A DNA stretch of 64,000 nt, from assembly GCA_000026125.1 (NCBI GenBank), contig CU207211.1:3360308-3424307 (forward strand). The letters are read 5' to 3'. The position numbers and the translations under genes are program-made. Positions 37,876-46,276 of the stretch are shown here, piece by piece. The notes beneath the pieces are model-generated. The model saw only the letters and a program-made list of their open reading frames with translations, was not told the origin of the DNA and did no database searches. The stretch is from Herminiimonas arsenicoxydans. GTDB lineage: Bacteria > Pseudomonadota > Gammaproteobacteria > Burkholderiales > Burkholderiaceae_D. Numbering within the stretch: position 1 is the first letter of the stretch; every line of letters begins with the position of its first letter.

Positions 37876-37885
37876 GATGAACCTC

Positions 37886-39904
37886 TCAGAAACGATAGTT
37901 CAGGTTGGCAAAGAAGTTGCGGCCTTCTTCATAGAAACCTTCAGTGTAGGCATAGTTGCGATCGAACATATTATTCACGCCAGCTTCAAGCGTGACGTCC
38001 TTTTGCAATGCGTAACTCAGTTTGGCGTTGACGAGTGTAAAGCCGGCGGCGACGCGCGTGCCGGTGTCATTGGTATAGCGTCTGGAATTGTATTCGGCGT
38101 TGGCAATGACATTCAGCTTCGGCATGGCAGCCCATTTTGCATAAGCCACCAGTTTGTGGGCGGGAACCTCGGTGAGCAGCTTGGCCGGATCACTTTTATT
38201 GTCGCGCTCGACGTAGGTATAGCTGCCGCCCAGATCCAGTGTCCTTGTCACGGCACTGTCCATGCTTAACTCGATTCCCTTGATGGAAACCTTGCCGATG
38301 TTTTGCATTTGCTTGCAAAGATTGCCGTTGTTGCAAACGGTCCCTGGCACCTCGATGGATTGCATCATGTCCGTTACATCACTGTAAAACACGGAGGCAT
38401 CGACGCGCGTTTTAGCTGTCAACTTTTCAGAGATGCCGAATTGATAGTTGATCGCACGTTCGACATTCAGGTCAGGGCTCGGAATCGTCGTGCCCAAACC
38501 GCCCGAATAACGATTCTTGATTGTCGGCATGCGCGATTTGCGGGCCACGGTGAGATAGGCATTGCCGGTATCCGACAGATGATAGATCAAGCCGGCTTGC
38601 GGATTGAAGGCCGATGTGTCGCGCACGGGGAAGTTATACAGGCCACGCGTCTTGTCGTATTCCTGGGCTTCCTTGCCATTGCGTTTGTCATAGCTGGCCC
38701 CGGTGAGCAAGTCCAGCTTGTCGGTCAGCTTATGTGTGTCTTCAACGCTGATAGAGGTCGTGCGGTCGCGATAGTTCTGTACAGGCTCGCCTAAATTATG
38801 TTCCCTGTGAAAGTCTTCTTTCAGATGCAGTGCGACTTTCAAGGTGTTGAACGGGGAAAGCTTGTTGCCGTACTCCACGCTGCCGCCATAGCTGTAGTCA
38901 TCGTAGAAGCTGTAGAAGGAGCTGTTCTTTGTCACGGTGGCATACCGCGCATCGTCAAAGGCATTCAGGCGGTTGGTAAACTTGTCGTAGAACGCGCGCA
39001 CCTTGATGTATGCGTCCTGGCCGATGACAGTATTGGAAATGAAGTACAGACTTTCCTTGTCCCAGGCCGGCCATTTCCAGTAATTGGGGTTGATGGCGGT
39101 GCCGGCATACGGCGGGCTGCCCTTTTCGCCTTTCTGATTGACATAGTTCAGCGCGTATTCATCGGTTGCGTTTGGTGTCAGGCCGACCTTGAGATTGATT
39201 TTTTTATCGGTGCTGTAAGCGTTGCGACGTTCGCGATCCGGTTGTGCGGCAACAGGGCGAAAATCGCGCGACATCGTGTAAGCGCTCTTGTCCAGATAGG
39301 ACAGGCCGAGCTGTGCGTACCACATGCCTTGATTAGTGCCGAGGTTGATGTTGGTGCTGGAGCCGTTCGAGTTGAGCCTGTCGTTGGCGTGTACGCCAAC
39401 ACCGATATTGCCCTCGAACGTTTTCACCGGACGACGGCTGACAAGATTGACTGCGCCGCCCAGCGTATTCGGCCCGTACAACACCGAACTGAAGCCTTTT
39501 GCCACTTCGATCGAGGCGATGTCATACGTCGTAAAGCGCGCCAAATCGACATAACCGTCGTAGGACACGTAGACCGGAATGCCATCGATGAAGACCGGAA
39601 CCTGGCGGCTGTCGAAGCCGCGTACATAAAACATGCGTTCATTGCGTTGACCGCCGCCGGTGGTGCTTACGCCTGGCAGCAGATCGAGTGCATCGACTAC
39701 GGTTTCGCGATTGAAATCATTCATCTCTTCGTGCGTCACGATGCTGCCGCCTGTTGCTGGTATAGCCGCCCGCGATCCGCTGACGTTGATTTCACCCAGC
39801 GTAAAAATATTGGATTCGTTGGCTGGATCTGCTGCAAATGCGGTGTTGCCAAACGCGAGCACGAGCGCCGTAGCGATCGTGGTGCGAGAAAACTTGTTAT
39901 TCAT
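37886..39904 (-). CDS. TonB-dependent outer-membrane receptor
   Basis: 672 residues. Signal peptide (to about residue 24, AFAAD), a plug domain (GSIVTHEEMNDFNRETVVDALDLLPGVSTTGGG, FYVRGFDSRQVPVFIDGIPV, VLYGPNTLGGAVNLVSRRPV in parts) and a beta-barrel ending in the aromatic NYRF. The TonB box is probably FTLGEINVSG. The substrate is unknown; siderophore or metal chelate is usual for this type. First gene of a probable operon with the solute-binding protein, the di-heme protein and the 91-residue protein. Confidence 0.93.
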   Translation of the reverse strand: MNNKFSRTTIATALVLAFGNTAFAADPANESNIFTLGEINVSGSRAAIPATGGSIVTHEEMNDFNRETVVDALDLLPGVSTTGGGQRNERMFYVRGFDSRQVPVFIDGIPVYVSYDGYVDLARFTTYDIASIEVAKGFSSVLYGPNTLGGAVNLVSRRPVKTFEGNIGVGVHANDRLNSNGSSTNINLGTNQGMWYAQLGLSYLDKSAYTMSRDFRPVAAQPDRERRNAYSTDKKINLKVGLTPNATDEYALNYVNQKGEKGSPPYAGTAINPNYWKWPAWDKESLYFISNTVIGQDAYIKVRAFYDKFTNRLNAFDDARYATVTKNSSFYSFYDDYSYGGSVEYGNKLSPFNTLKVALHLKEDFHREHNLGEPVQNYRDRTTSISVEDTHKLTDKLDLLTGASYDKRNGKEAQEYDKTRGLYNFPVRDTSAFNPQAGLIYHLSDTGNAYLTVARKSRMPTIKNRYSGGLGTTIPSPDLNVERAINYQFGISEKLTAKTRVDASVFYSDVTDMMQSIEVPGTVCNNGNLCKQMQNIGKVSIKGIELSMDSAVTRTLDLGGSYTYVERDNKSDPAKLLTEVPAHKLVAYAKWAAMPKLNVIANAEYNSRRYTNDTGTRVAAGFTLVNAKLSYALQKDVTLEAGVNNMFDRNYAYTEGFYEEGRNFFANLNYRF

Positions 39905-40149
39905 TCTTCCCTCGATTTTTCGACTTGAGATTGCCCGCTACAGCGGATGAGGCCTTCTCATTGGCAATACACGCCATTTCAGTTGCGGCGGCATCGAGTC
40001 GGGTTTTTAAAAAGCGAGAGTGTATACGATATGTACTTAAACTACATAATGATTTGTGGCTATATCCGATCATTATTTATGGCTAATTTCGATCGGTATT
40101 CGTGCGCTGGCCGACGCCTGCAGGCCAGGTCGATGCGGTACGGAAATTC
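39905..40149. other. Intergenic region upstream of the TonB receptor
   Basis: No gene is seen. It contains the receptor promoter region and an inverted repeat, ATAATGAT (40046-40053) with ATCATTAT (40069-40076). The arms have the A/T character of Fur half-sites but not a full Fur box. Confidence 0.45.
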
Positions 40150-40150
40150 C

Positions 40151-40185
40151 GGTCAAATTGTCGCTATGACGGGTCAAATTGTCGC
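40151..40185 (+). promoter_or_regulatory. Tandem upstream activator repeats for the OFA transporter promoter
   Basis: GGTCAAATTGTCGC occurs at 40151-40164 and again at 40172-40185. The start-to-start spacing is 21 bases, two helical turns, so both lie on one DNA face. They are about 65-100 bases upstream of the sigma-54 promoter, the usual place for enhancer sites. Confidence 0.75.
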
Positions 40186-40249
40186 GCCTCCTCTTGCCCC
40201 TATCTGGGATAGTCTTTATAAATCATCGACTTAATCTTCGATTTTGATC

Positions 40250-40265
40250 TGGCATGCGGATTGCC
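40250..40265 (+). promoter_or_regulatory. Sigma-54 promoter of the OFA transporter gene
   Basis: TGGCAT-GCGGA-TTGCC fits the -24/-12 pattern TGGCAC-N5-TTGC with the exact GG-to-GC spacing. It lies 103 bases before the transporter ATG; a sigma-54-dependent activator is encoded 1.7 kb downstream. Confidence 0.82.
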
Positions 40266-40367
40266 TAATGAAGCTCCAGGTGAAAAATTTCACCCTGCTT
40301 TATGTGTGCGCTTTCTACATAAAACGTTGTGGCCCACGATGCTGCAACATGATCAAAGGAGATTCAT

Positions 40368-41765
40368 ATGCTCGATTTTTTTACACGCGAAAGAAGTGTT
40401 GCCGGCCCGGGGTTCAATCGATGGATGGTGCCGCCGGCGGCGTTGGCAGTTCATTTATGTATTGGCCAGGCTTACGCGTTCAGCGTATTCAACGGCCCGC
40501 TTTCTAAGGTCATCGGTATCGACAGTCCTGCTCCCGAGGACTGGAAACTCACGACGCTGGGCTGGATCTTCAGTCTTGCCATCGTCTTCCTCGGCCTGGC
40601 GGCTGCCTTCGGCGGCAAGTGGCTGGAAAAAGTCGGCCCGCGTCTGACGATGTTTGTCGCGGCTTGCTGTTTCGGTGGCGGCTTCATGGTATCGGCGCTG
40701 GGCGTGCACCTGCATCAGATATGGCTGGTTTATCTTGGTTACGGCGTGCTGGGCGGTATCGGCCTCGGCCTTGGTTATGTGTCGCCGGTGTCCACGCTGA
40801 TCAAGTGGTTTCCCGATAGACGCGGCATGGCAACAGGGATGGCGATCATGGGTTTTGGCGGCGGCGCGATGATCGGTGCGCCCTTGTCGGTTTTCCTGAT
40901 GGGTCATTTCAAATCGCCGACTTCGGTAGGCGTGACGGAAACCTTCATTGTCATGGGTGTGCTGTATTTCATTTCGATGATGATCGGTGCGCTGACGATA
41001 CGCATCCCGGCGCCCGACTGGAAACCGGCCGGCTGGACGCCGCCTGTGATCGAGAACAAGATGATTACGCGTAATCATGTGCATATCGACCAGGCCATGA
41101 AAACGCCGCAGTTTTATCTGTTGTGGCTGGTGTTGTGCCTGAATGTGACGGCGGGCATCGGTGTGCTCGGACAGGCATCGGTCATGATTCAGGAAACCTT
41201 CAAGGGCGAAGTGACGGTAGCCGCCGCCGCCGGTTTTGTCGGCCTGATGAGCGTGTTCAATATGGGCGGCCGCTTCTTCTGGTCGTCGATCTCGGATTAT
41301 CTGGGACGTAAAAATACCTATTACACTTTCTTTGTCCTCGGTGCGATTCTATATGCCTGCGTACCGTATGCCGGTCATGTAGGGAGCGTTGCGCTATTCG
41401 TGATGTGCTATTGCATCATTGTCAGCATGTATGGCGGCAGCTTCTCCACCGTGCCGGTTTATCTGGCCGATCTGTTTGGCACCAAATTTGTCGGCGGCAT
41501 ACACGGCCGCTTGTTGACGGCATGGTCGGCGGCCGGCGTGTTCGGTCCGGTACTGGTCAATTACATCCGCGAATACCAGATCAATCATGGTGTGCCGAAG
41601 GGCCAGGCGTATGAGGTAACGATGTACATCATGGCGGGTCTGCTGATACTCGGTTTTATCTGCAATCTGTTCATCAAGCCGGTCGAAGCCAAACATCATA
41701 TGGCCGATGATTCCGCGCGATCCAAGGCGCCATCCGGCGGCATGCAGCCCGCGGGCGCAAATTGA
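40368..41765 (+). CDS. OFA-family MFS transporter (oxalate/formate antiporter type)
   Basis: Twelve-helix MFS protein (465 residues). Features of the OFA group: N-terminal FNRWMVPPAALAVHLCIGQAYAFSVFN, GYGVLGGIGLGLGYVSPVSTLIKWFPDRRGMATGMAIMGFGGGA in parts, and ADLFGTKFVGGIHGRLLTAWSAAGVFGP. The ATG at 40368 has AAAGGAG upstream. The group moves oxalate, formate or other small carboxylates; the substrate here cannot be fixed. It is expressed from a sigma-54 promoter and followed by a 43-residue membrane peptide gene. Confidence 0.9.
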   Translation: MLDFFTRERSVAGPGFNRWMVPPAALAVHLCIGQAYAFSVFNGPLSKVIGIDSPAPEDWKLTTLGWIFSLAIVFLGLAAAFGGKWLEKVGPRLTMFVAACCFGGGFMVSALGVHLHQIWLVYLGYGVLGGIGLGLGYVSPVSTLIKWFPDRRGMATGMAIMGFGGGAMIGAPLSVFLMGHFKSPTSVGVTETFIVMGVLYFISMMIGALTIRIPAPDWKPAGWTPPVIENKMITRNHVHIDQAMKTPQFYLLWLVLCLNVTAGIGVLGQASVMIQETFKGEVTVAAAAGFVGLMSVFNMGGRFFWSSISDYLGRKNTYYTFFVLGAILYACVPYAGHVGSVALFVMCYCIIVSMYGGSFSTVPVYLADLFGTKFVGGIHGRLLTAWSAAGVFGPVLVNYIREYQINHGVPKGQAYEVTMYIMAGLLILGFICNLFIKPVEAKHHMADDSARSKAPSGGMQPAGAN

Positions 41766-41797
41766 ACGCATATTGAACCAATAACAGGAGAATACTT

Positions 41798-41929
41798 ATG
41801 TCTACCCATCATGCAGAGGCCAAACCCAGCAGTCCGGTTATCGTCGTCATATTCTGGGCTTACGTCATCATTCCACTGGCATGGGGCGTGTCGTCGACCA
41901 TGCAGAAAGCGATGGCATTGTTTCATTAG
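41798..41929 (+). CDS. Small membrane peptide, OFA/MFS transporter small subunit
   Basis: 43 residues: MSTHHAEAKPSSPVIVVIFW, then AYVIIPLAWGVSSTMQKAMALFH. It has one membrane helix (residues 13-32) with a short hydrophilic N-terminus. A good ribosome site (AACAGGAGAATACTT) precedes the ATG. It lies 32 bases after the transporter and ends before a terminator, so both are one transcript. Similar peptides are known beside OFA-type MFS genes and are annotated as an MFS small subunit; the function is not characterised. It is too short for most gene finders. Confidence 0.8.
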   Translation: MSTHHAEAKPSSPVIVVIFWAYVIIPLAWGVSSTMQKAMALFH

Positions 41930-41944
41930 AATTCTACAGGCATG

Positions 41945-41975
41945 AAAAAAGCGAGGCGCTCAGCCTCGCTTTTTT
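41945..41975 (+). terminator. Terminator of the transporter operon
   Basis: AAAAAAGCGAGGC, loop GCTCA, GCCTCGCTTTTTT. Confidence 0.9.
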
Positions 41976-42032
41976 ATTATTTCAACTACTATGCAGTTTG
42001 TCCTCTCCGAATACGGAGAAACAAACTGACAG

Positions 42033-43493
42033 GTGCAACGATCAAATGGTCGGGTACCAGAAAGCATCATGCATTGCCTGCAGCTATCCAACATAGAATT
42101 CGACATGACTGCTGCAAAACATATTCATCCTGAAACGGACGCGCCTTTTGTCGAAGCATTCGGCGGCTGGCAAGACCAATCCATCCTCATCGTCGACGAC
42201 GAGCCAGGCATGCGCAGTTTTCTGCAGCGTACATTGGAAGATCGCTGCAGCCGGGTGGAAGCCGTCGACTCGGTGGAAGCAGCCAGCGTGCTGCTGGACT
42301 CGCGCCATTTCGACCTGATCATTCTCGACAATTCACTGCCCGGCAAATCCGGCGTCGAATGGCTGCATGAAATGCGCGCGCTCGGCTTGCATAACGATGT
42401 GGTTCTCATCACCGCCTTTGCCGATCTGGAAACGGCGATTCATGCCTTGCGTGCCGGCGCGGCAGATTTTCTGCTGAAGCCGTTTCGCGTTAATCAGATT
42501 CTGAGTGCAATCGGACGCTGTTTCGATCGCACCCATTTGCGGCGCGAGAATTTCATCTTGCGGCGCGAACTGGATTCGCATGTCGATTTTGGCGTGGATG
42601 GCTTGGTAGGCAATTCGACTGCGCTGCAGCCGGTGCGTGAAACGATCAAGCGTCTGGCAACTGTATCCAGCACCGTGCTGATCACTGGCGAATCCGGCAC
42701 CGGCAAGGAGATCGCTGCGCGCGCCATGCATTATCTGAGCAGCCGCTCCGGCAATCATTTCGTGCCGGTAAATTGCGGCGCAGTGGCGCCTGACATTATC
42801 GAAAGCGAATTGTTCGGGCATGTCAAAGGCGCATTCAGCGGCGCAGCTTCCTCGCGCGAAGGTTTGTTCTTTTATGCGCAGGGCGGCACGCTGTTCCTGG
42901 ATGAAGTAGCAGAACTGCCGATGGCGATGCAGGTCAAATTGTTGCGCGTGCTGGAGGAGAAAAAAATCCGCCCGGTTGGCGCCGAACGCGAAATCCCGGT
43001 TGATGTGCGGGTGATCGCGGCGACCAATCGCAATGTCGAAGAAGCGGTGCAGGAAGGCCGCTTTCGACAGGATCTGTATTACCGTTTGAACGTGGTGCAG
43101 GTGCATATGCCGCCGTTGCGCGAACGCGCTGACGATATTCCGGCGCTGGCAGCATATTTTGTCCGGCAGTTGGCGCCGCAATTGGGCGTGCCGCCGCAGC
43201 AACCGGATAATGCATTGCTGGCAGCGATGGTATCCCATGCGTGGCCAGGCAATGTGCGCGAATTGCGCAATCTGATCGAACGCTGGCTGATACTGGGCAA
43301 CATTCCCGAGATTGCCATCGGCAGCAAATCCGTGGCGATCGATAACGGCAGCGACGTCTCGCTGCAAGCGATCGAGAAGCAGCACATTCTTAAAATCCTC
43401 GGCGCAGCGGACGGCAACAAGACCGAAGCGGCACGCCGCCTCGGCCTCTCGCGAAAAACCCTAGAGCGCAAATGCGCCGAATGGGGAGTCTAA
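42033..43493 (+). CDS. Sigma-54-dependent response regulator (NtrC/DctD type)
   Basis: 486 residues from the longest start; the ATG at 42105 (MTAAKHIHPET) is an equally plausible start and neither has a clear ribosome site. Receiver domain at about residues 48-165: VDDEPG, phospho-acceptor Asp99 (LIILDNSLPG), conserved Lys in LLKPFR. AAA+ domain: Walker A GESGTGKE (219-226), Walker B GGTLFLDEVAEL, and the sigma-54 contact loop GAFSGA (266-271) where most members have GAFTGA. The C-terminal Fis-type helix-turn-helix is NKTEAARRLGLSRKTLERK. It probably activates the promoter at 40250 after phosphorylation by the kinase encoded next. Confidence 0.93.
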   Translation: MQRSNGRVPESIMHCLQLSNIEFDMTAAKHIHPETDAPFVEAFGGWQDQSILIVDDEPGMRSFLQRTLEDRCSRVEAVDSVEAASVLLDSRHFDLIILDNSLPGKSGVEWLHEMRALGLHNDVVLITAFADLETAIHALRAGAADFLLKPFRVNQILSAIGRCFDRTHLRRENFILRRELDSHVDFGVDGLVGNSTALQPVRETIKRLATVSSTVLITGESGTGKEIAARAMHYLSSRSGNHFVPVNCGAVAPDIIESELFGHVKGAFSGAASSREGLFFYAQGGTLFLDEVAELPMAMQVKLLRVLEEKKIRPVGAEREIPVDVRVIAATNRNVEEAVQEGRFRQDLYYRLNVVQVHMPPLRERADDIPALAAYFVRQLAPQLGVPPQQPDNALLAAMVSHAWPGNVRELRNLIERWLILGNIPEIAIGSKSVAIDNGSDVSLQAIEKQHILKILGAADGNKTEAARRLGLSRKTLERKCAEWGV

Positions 43494-43496
43494 AGA

Positions 43497-45542
43497 TTGT
43501 CTGCCGTGCGCCGCATTTTTCAACAGGCATTCGGGCTGCATTTTCTCGGCAATACATCGGTGCGTACCAAGCTGCTGCTGGTGGCGCTGGTGCCCTTTCT
43601 CACTGTGCTGCCGATTCTGTTTTCGCTGATTTCGTATTGGGGCGTTGCCTATTACGATCGCCTCCTTACATTCAAGGTCAGTAGCGATCTGACAGTGGCG
43701 CACGAGTATTTTATACACGTCAGGGAAAAGATCGGGCTCGATGTTTCCAGTCTCGGCGAATCGCATCCCTTTGTCATGAGCGTGCGCGATGGCGATCACG
43801 CCAGCCTGCAAAAAATGCTGCTGGAAAAAAATCAGGTGCTTGGACTGGATTTCCTGAACCTCCTCGATGTGAACGGCCGCATTCTGGCATCGTCGAGCGG
43901 AGTCAGTCGCACGCTGGGCAGCAGCAATGCGCATTGGCCGGTGGTGCGCTCGTCACTACAGGGGGAAAAATCGACCGGGATCGATATTTATTCGGAAGAG
44001 CAATTGCGCGCGATCAGCGACAAGGCGGTGCGGCAGGCATATATCGAACTGGTCAATACACCGAACGCCACACCGACCAAAAAGACGGCGGAAAAAAGCG
44101 GCATGATCATCCATTCGGCCACGCCGGTACGCGATACGGATGGCACGCTGCTGGGCGTGCTGGAAGGCGGCACGCTGCTGAATCAGAACCTTGGCTTTGT
44201 CGACACCATCAACAGCCTGGTCTATGCCGATGGCTCGCTGCCGGAAGGCAGCGGCGGAACAGCAACCCTGTTTATCGATGATGTACGCATTGCTACCAAC
44301 GTGCGTCTGTTCGGCAACAAGCGCGCATTGGGTACGCGTGCTTCGCAAATCGTGCGCAACTATGTACTCAACGATGGCAAGACCTGGCTGGATCGCGCAT
44401 TCGTCGTCAGCGACTGGTATATCTCGGCGTATGAGCCGATCAGCGACAGTTTCGGCAATCGGGTCGGCATGCTGTATGTCGGTTATCTGGAGGCGCCCTT
44501 CCGCCAAGCCAAGGAAACGGCGATTGCGTTGCTCGCCGGGCTCTTCACGCTGATCGGCATGGGCGGCGTCTATTTTTCCCTGCGTGTGGCGCGCGACATC
44601 TATGGTCCGCTGACGAGCATGAAGCGCACGATGGCAGAGGTTGAGCAGGGCAATATGTCCGCACGTACCGGCGGCACGCAGACACGCGATGAGCTGGGCA
44701 CCCTGTCGCATCATCTGGATGAATTGCTGGACACGGTGCAGAAGCAGAATGCCGAACTGAAGGCGTGGGGCGATCAGCTTGATCGCAAGGTGATAGAGCG
44801 CACCATCGAACTGGAGAAAACCAACAAGCTGCTGGTCAAGGCGCAGCAGCAGCTGGTGCTGGCCGAGAAGCTGGCGGCAATTGGTGAAATCACTGCCGGC
44901 GTGGCGCACGAGATCAATAATCCGGTGGCGGTATTGCAAGGCAATCTGGATGTGCTGCGCGATACGCTGGGTGCTGCCGCCACACCGGTGCAAGGCGAAT
45001 TGCGCCTGATGGATCAGCAGATCCATCGTATCAATACGATCGTCACCAAGCTGCTGCAGTTCGCCAGTCCGGGCGAGTTTGCTGGCTATGTGGAAGCAAT
45101 TGCGGTGGATGAGGTGGTGGTAGATACGCTGGTGCTGGTGCGTCATCTGCTCAATCAGAGCAATATCGAGGTGGTGCACAATAGGCACGCCACGCTGGCG
45201 GTGCACATTAATCGCGGCGAGTTGCAGCAGGTCTTGATCAATCTGTTTACGAATGCCGTTCACGCGATGAAAAATGGCGGTCGGCTGACGATAGAAAGCA
45301 GGGATTGGATAGATGACGCAGGTGCGCGCGGCGTAACCATCAACGTGATCGATACCGGTGCGGGGATCAAAAAGGAAGACCAGGCGCGCATCTTCGACGC
45401 CTTCTTCACTACCAAGCGGCAAGGCGGTACCGGGCTCGGCCTTTCCATAAGCTATACGCTGGTTGCGCGTTACGGCGGGACGATTACGGTGAAGAGCGAG
45501 GAAGGTGTCGGCACCGAATTTACCGTCCGCCTACTGGCGTGA
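43497..45542 (+). CDS. Sensor histidine kinase with periplasmic double-Cache-like domain
   Basis: 681 residues; the start is a TTG at 43497 (SAVRRIFQQAFGLHFLGNTS), 3 bases after the response regulator stop, with an in-frame GTG at 43506 as alternative. Membrane helices at about 25-50 and 341-363 enclose a 290-residue periplasmic sensor with Cache character. A HAMP-like linker (364-415), a coiled coil (415-455), phospho-acceptor His471 (GVAHEINNPVAVL), N-box QVLINLFTNAVHAM, and G-boxes DTGAGI and GGTGLGLSI follow. DctB-like architecture suggests it senses a carboxylate outside the cell, fitting the adjacent transporter. Confidence 0.93.
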   Translation: MSAVRRIFQQAFGLHFLGNTSVRTKLLLVALVPFLTVLPILFSLISYWGVAYYDRLLTFKVSSDLTVAHEYFIHVREKIGLDVSSLGESHPFVMSVRDGDHASLQKMLLEKNQVLGLDFLNLLDVNGRILASSSGVSRTLGSSNAHWPVVRSSLQGEKSTGIDIYSEEQLRAISDKAVRQAYIELVNTPNATPTKKTAEKSGMIIHSATPVRDTDGTLLGVLEGGTLLNQNLGFVDTINSLVYADGSLPEGSGGTATLFIDDVRIATNVRLFGNKRALGTRASQIVRNYVLNDGKTWLDRAFVVSDWYISAYEPISDSFGNRVGMLYVGYLEAPFRQAKETAIALLAGLFTLIGMGGVYFSLRVARDIYGPLTSMKRTMAEVEQGNMSARTGGTQTRDELGTLSHHLDELLDTVQKQNAELKAWGDQLDRKVIERTIELEKTNKLLVKAQQQLVLAEKLAAIGEITAGVAHEINNPVAVLQGNLDVLRDTLGAAATPVQGELRLMDQQIHRINTIVTKLLQFASPGEFAGYVEAIAVDEVVVDTLVLVRHLLNQSNIEVVHNRHATLAVHINRGELQQVLINLFTNAVHAMKNGGRLTIESRDWIDDAGARGVTINVIDTGAGIKKEDQARIFDAFFTTKRQGGTGLGLSISYTLVARYGGTITVKSEEGVGTEFTVRLLA

Positions 45543-45651
45543 ACGCTGATCTTTTTTGCAGGCATGTCGGTACGGTGCCGGCGACCATTTTTCTGTCTTT
45601 CAGGCAAAACCCGCACTATTGCCGGGTGGCTTGGTTATCACGAACAGAAGA

Positions 45652-45969
45652 TTATTTTTTCTGCTCTGCCGGGTTGGGAGTGGAGTGATTGTTGGCTTGT
45701 CCGGATAATGGCATCGCGGCTGATTCCTGTTCCTTCGTCAACTCCTTTGAATCGGCCTGTGTAGAGCCGTAGGCATTGCCACTATCGGAGGTGCCGGTTG
45801 CCGGTTGGTCGGGCAGCTTGCCATCCGAGGCCGGCAGGGAACTGGCAGGAAGGGCGACAGACCCGGTAGCGCCCTCCAGCTTCGGTGTCGGCGGGGCTTC
45901 TGCTTTTTTACAACCGATCAATAGCGTCGCGAGAAACAGGGATGCAAGAATAGTGCGGGTAAAAAACAT
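45652..45969 (-). CDS. Unknown small lipoprotein
   Basis: 105 residues with a lipoprotein signal, TLLIGC with the lipidated Cys at position 20, followed by KKAEAPPTPKLEGATGSV. The rest is low-complexity, rich in Ser, Pro, Ala and Gln, so probably unstructured in the envelope. No family was recognised. It converges with the histidine kinase gene, 109 bases apart. Confidence 0.75.
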   Translation of the reverse strand: MFFTRTILASLFLATLLIGCKKAEAPPTPKLEGATGSVALPASSLPASDGKLPDQPATGTSDSGNAYGSTQADSKELTKEQESAAMPLSGQANNHSTPNPAEQKK

Positions 45970-46276
45970 GGTGACCTCCGGAAGGTGGGTGGTGTCGCTC
46001 CATTGTAGTAAGCGAATCCTTGCGGGGTAAGGCTTATTTGGGGAAAACAGGGAAAGTATTGCGTCGCGTGTTGCGTTTGAAAAATTTACATGGGGCGGGC
46101 CGGATTTTTTTGTAAAAAGAGTGTGATTTTGCGCAAAATCACACCGGTTTTACGCGGCGGCGATGTGGTGCAGGCGGTCCGCAGATTTCCAGCCCGGGCC
46201 GACTTCGGTTCAAATTGTCGATTCACGTTATCCTGTTGCTTTTGCTGTTTATCGCTTGCCTGACAGATTGCCGTTG
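45970..46276. other. Intergenic region with a 24-bp perfect palindrome
   Basis: No gene is seen. At 46121-46144 there is a perfect palindrome with half-site GTGTGATTTTGC. It lies 132 bases before the luciferase-like oxidoreductase gene and could be an operator for an unknown dimeric regulator. A single copy of GGTTCAAATTGTCG, like the activator repeats at 40151, occurs at 46207-46220. Confidence 0.6.
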
